Below, in pieces: positions 5,443-5,809 of a stretch of DNA of 5,809 bases. A program made the translations under genes and the position numbers. This stretch comes from Acidobacteriaceae bacterium (lineage in GTDB: Bacteria; Acidobacteriota; Terriglobia; Terriglobales; Acidobacteriaceae), in assembly GCA_003140785.1 (NCBI GenBank), contig PLKY01000168.1, forward strand, positions 10,011 to 15,819, in the 5' to 3' direction. Under the pieces are notes generated by a model. It did not search any database. It was not told the DNA's origin and saw nothing but the letters and a program-made list of their open reading frames with translations. Position 1 is the first letter of the stretch. Each line of letters opens with the position of its first letter.

Positions 5443-5637
5443 GTGAATAAGATATTCTTTGCCCTCCACATGAAACTCCAAGACCTGCTCAACGCGGAAG
5501 AGGGTCAGGACCTGGTTGAATATGCGCTGGTCGTGGCGATCATCGCGTTCGGTGCGGTTACCGCAATGAAGGCCCTGTCCACAGAGATCAAGACTGCGTT
5601 CAACGTAATCAGCAGCGATCTTGGCTCTAGCTTATAG
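5443..5637 (+). CDS. flp: Flp/Fap-type (type IVb) pilin subunit
   Basis: This is a 64-residue prepilin of the Flp family, the building block of Tad pili used in surface attachment. A short basic leader is followed by EEG (19-21), then QDLVEYALVVAIIAFGAVTAM (22-42). This places the conserved Glu and Tyr at +5 and +6 after the expected prepilin-peptidase cut behind Gly21. The hydrophobic helix anchors the subunit in the inner membrane before assembly. The tail, about 43-64, is short and polar, as usual for Flp. GTG 5443 has AAGAAGG about six bases upstream. ATG 5470 would shorten the leader to 12 residues and is a fair alternative. No tad assembly genes are in the window, so the pilin is solitary here. 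It has its own promoter at 5374-5402 and a terminator at 5684-5703. Confidence 0.9.
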   Translation: MNKIFFALHMKLQDLLNAEEGQDLVEYALVVAIIAFGAVTAMKALSTEIKTAFNVISSDLGSSL

Positions 5638-5673
5638 CGATCTTCGGCAGCACCATTCGTGCTAATCTAGCCG

Positions 5674-5703
5674 CAAATAGAAACCCCGCCTGCCAGGGCG
5701 GGG
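5674..5703. terminator. Hairpin repeat copy 2, intrinsic terminator after the pilin gene
   Basis: The perfect 7-bp stem CCCCGCC (5684-5690) and GGCGGGG (5697-5703) encloses a six-base TGCCAG. It starts 47 bases after the pilin stop. The plus-strand tail is CTTTGAATCTTT, while the minus-strand tail is TTTCTATTTG, so it may end transcription from both sides. It shares 28 of 30 bases with the copy at 4843-4872. The two differences lie at the base of the stem, where this copy gains a C-G pair that copy 1 lacks. Confidence 0.75.
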
Positions 5704-5809
5704 CTTTGAATCTTTCCTTGGACACACAGTTCGTTGCGCTTCGGGATGCAGCGAAATCATCGCATGAGGTATGTCCGAATGCAATCCCTAACCGAAGTTC
5801 GTCACGAAA
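5704..5809. other. Unassigned 3' end of the window
   Basis: No gene, RNA or repeat can be named here. An ATG at 5779, with GAGG about nine bases upstream, opens a frame that is still open at the window edge, but ten codons are too few to judge. Confidence 0.3.

Noticed and set aside
5797..5808. TTCGTCACGAA short palindrome at the window end as a third MarR operator
   Set aside because: It shares only a few core bases with the 17-mers, and a 5-base arm is expected by chance.

Overview
The window suggests a free-living bacterium of moderate GC, most probably an Acidobacteriota member. That guess rests on gene style (MarR regulators with a PQQHQ motif paired with ClC channels, and an Flp pilin with an EEGQDLVEYAL motif) and not on a marker gene, so it is an inference. 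The window starts inside a gene. It contains no rRNA, tRNA, CRISPR array or intact transposase.

Positions 1-822 hold the 3' part of an O-acetylserine sulfhydrylase (cysteine synthase) gene. Positions 913-3252 hold an operator-like palindrome, a MarR-family regulator and a full-length ClC-family anion channel/transporter with two C-terminal CBS domains. The last two genes overlap and form one transcription unit. Positions 3343-3700 hold a DUF488 gene broken by a frameshift. It is followed by three short direct repeats (3716-3790) that may be a scar of an insertion element.

Positions 3864-4528 repeat the regulator-channel layout. There is a near-identical operator palindrome, a second MarR paralogue, and the first ~55 codons of a second ClC gene that stops abruptly. 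The window therefore carries two diverged copies of one MarR-ClC module, one complete and one with its transporter lost. The regulators probably bind the same DNA word, and so may regulate themselves, each other and the surviving ClC gene.

Positions 4598-5703 hold small genes: a minus-strand protein with eight putative zinc ligands, a plus-strand 76-residue protein of unknown role, a minus-strand 45-residue protein that overlaps it tail to tail, and an Flp/TadA-type pilin with its own promoter. Two copies of a 30-base hairpin repeat (28/30 identical) lie at 4843-4872 and 5674-5703. The second is placed as a terminator for the pilin. The last ~100 bases hold nothing that can be named.
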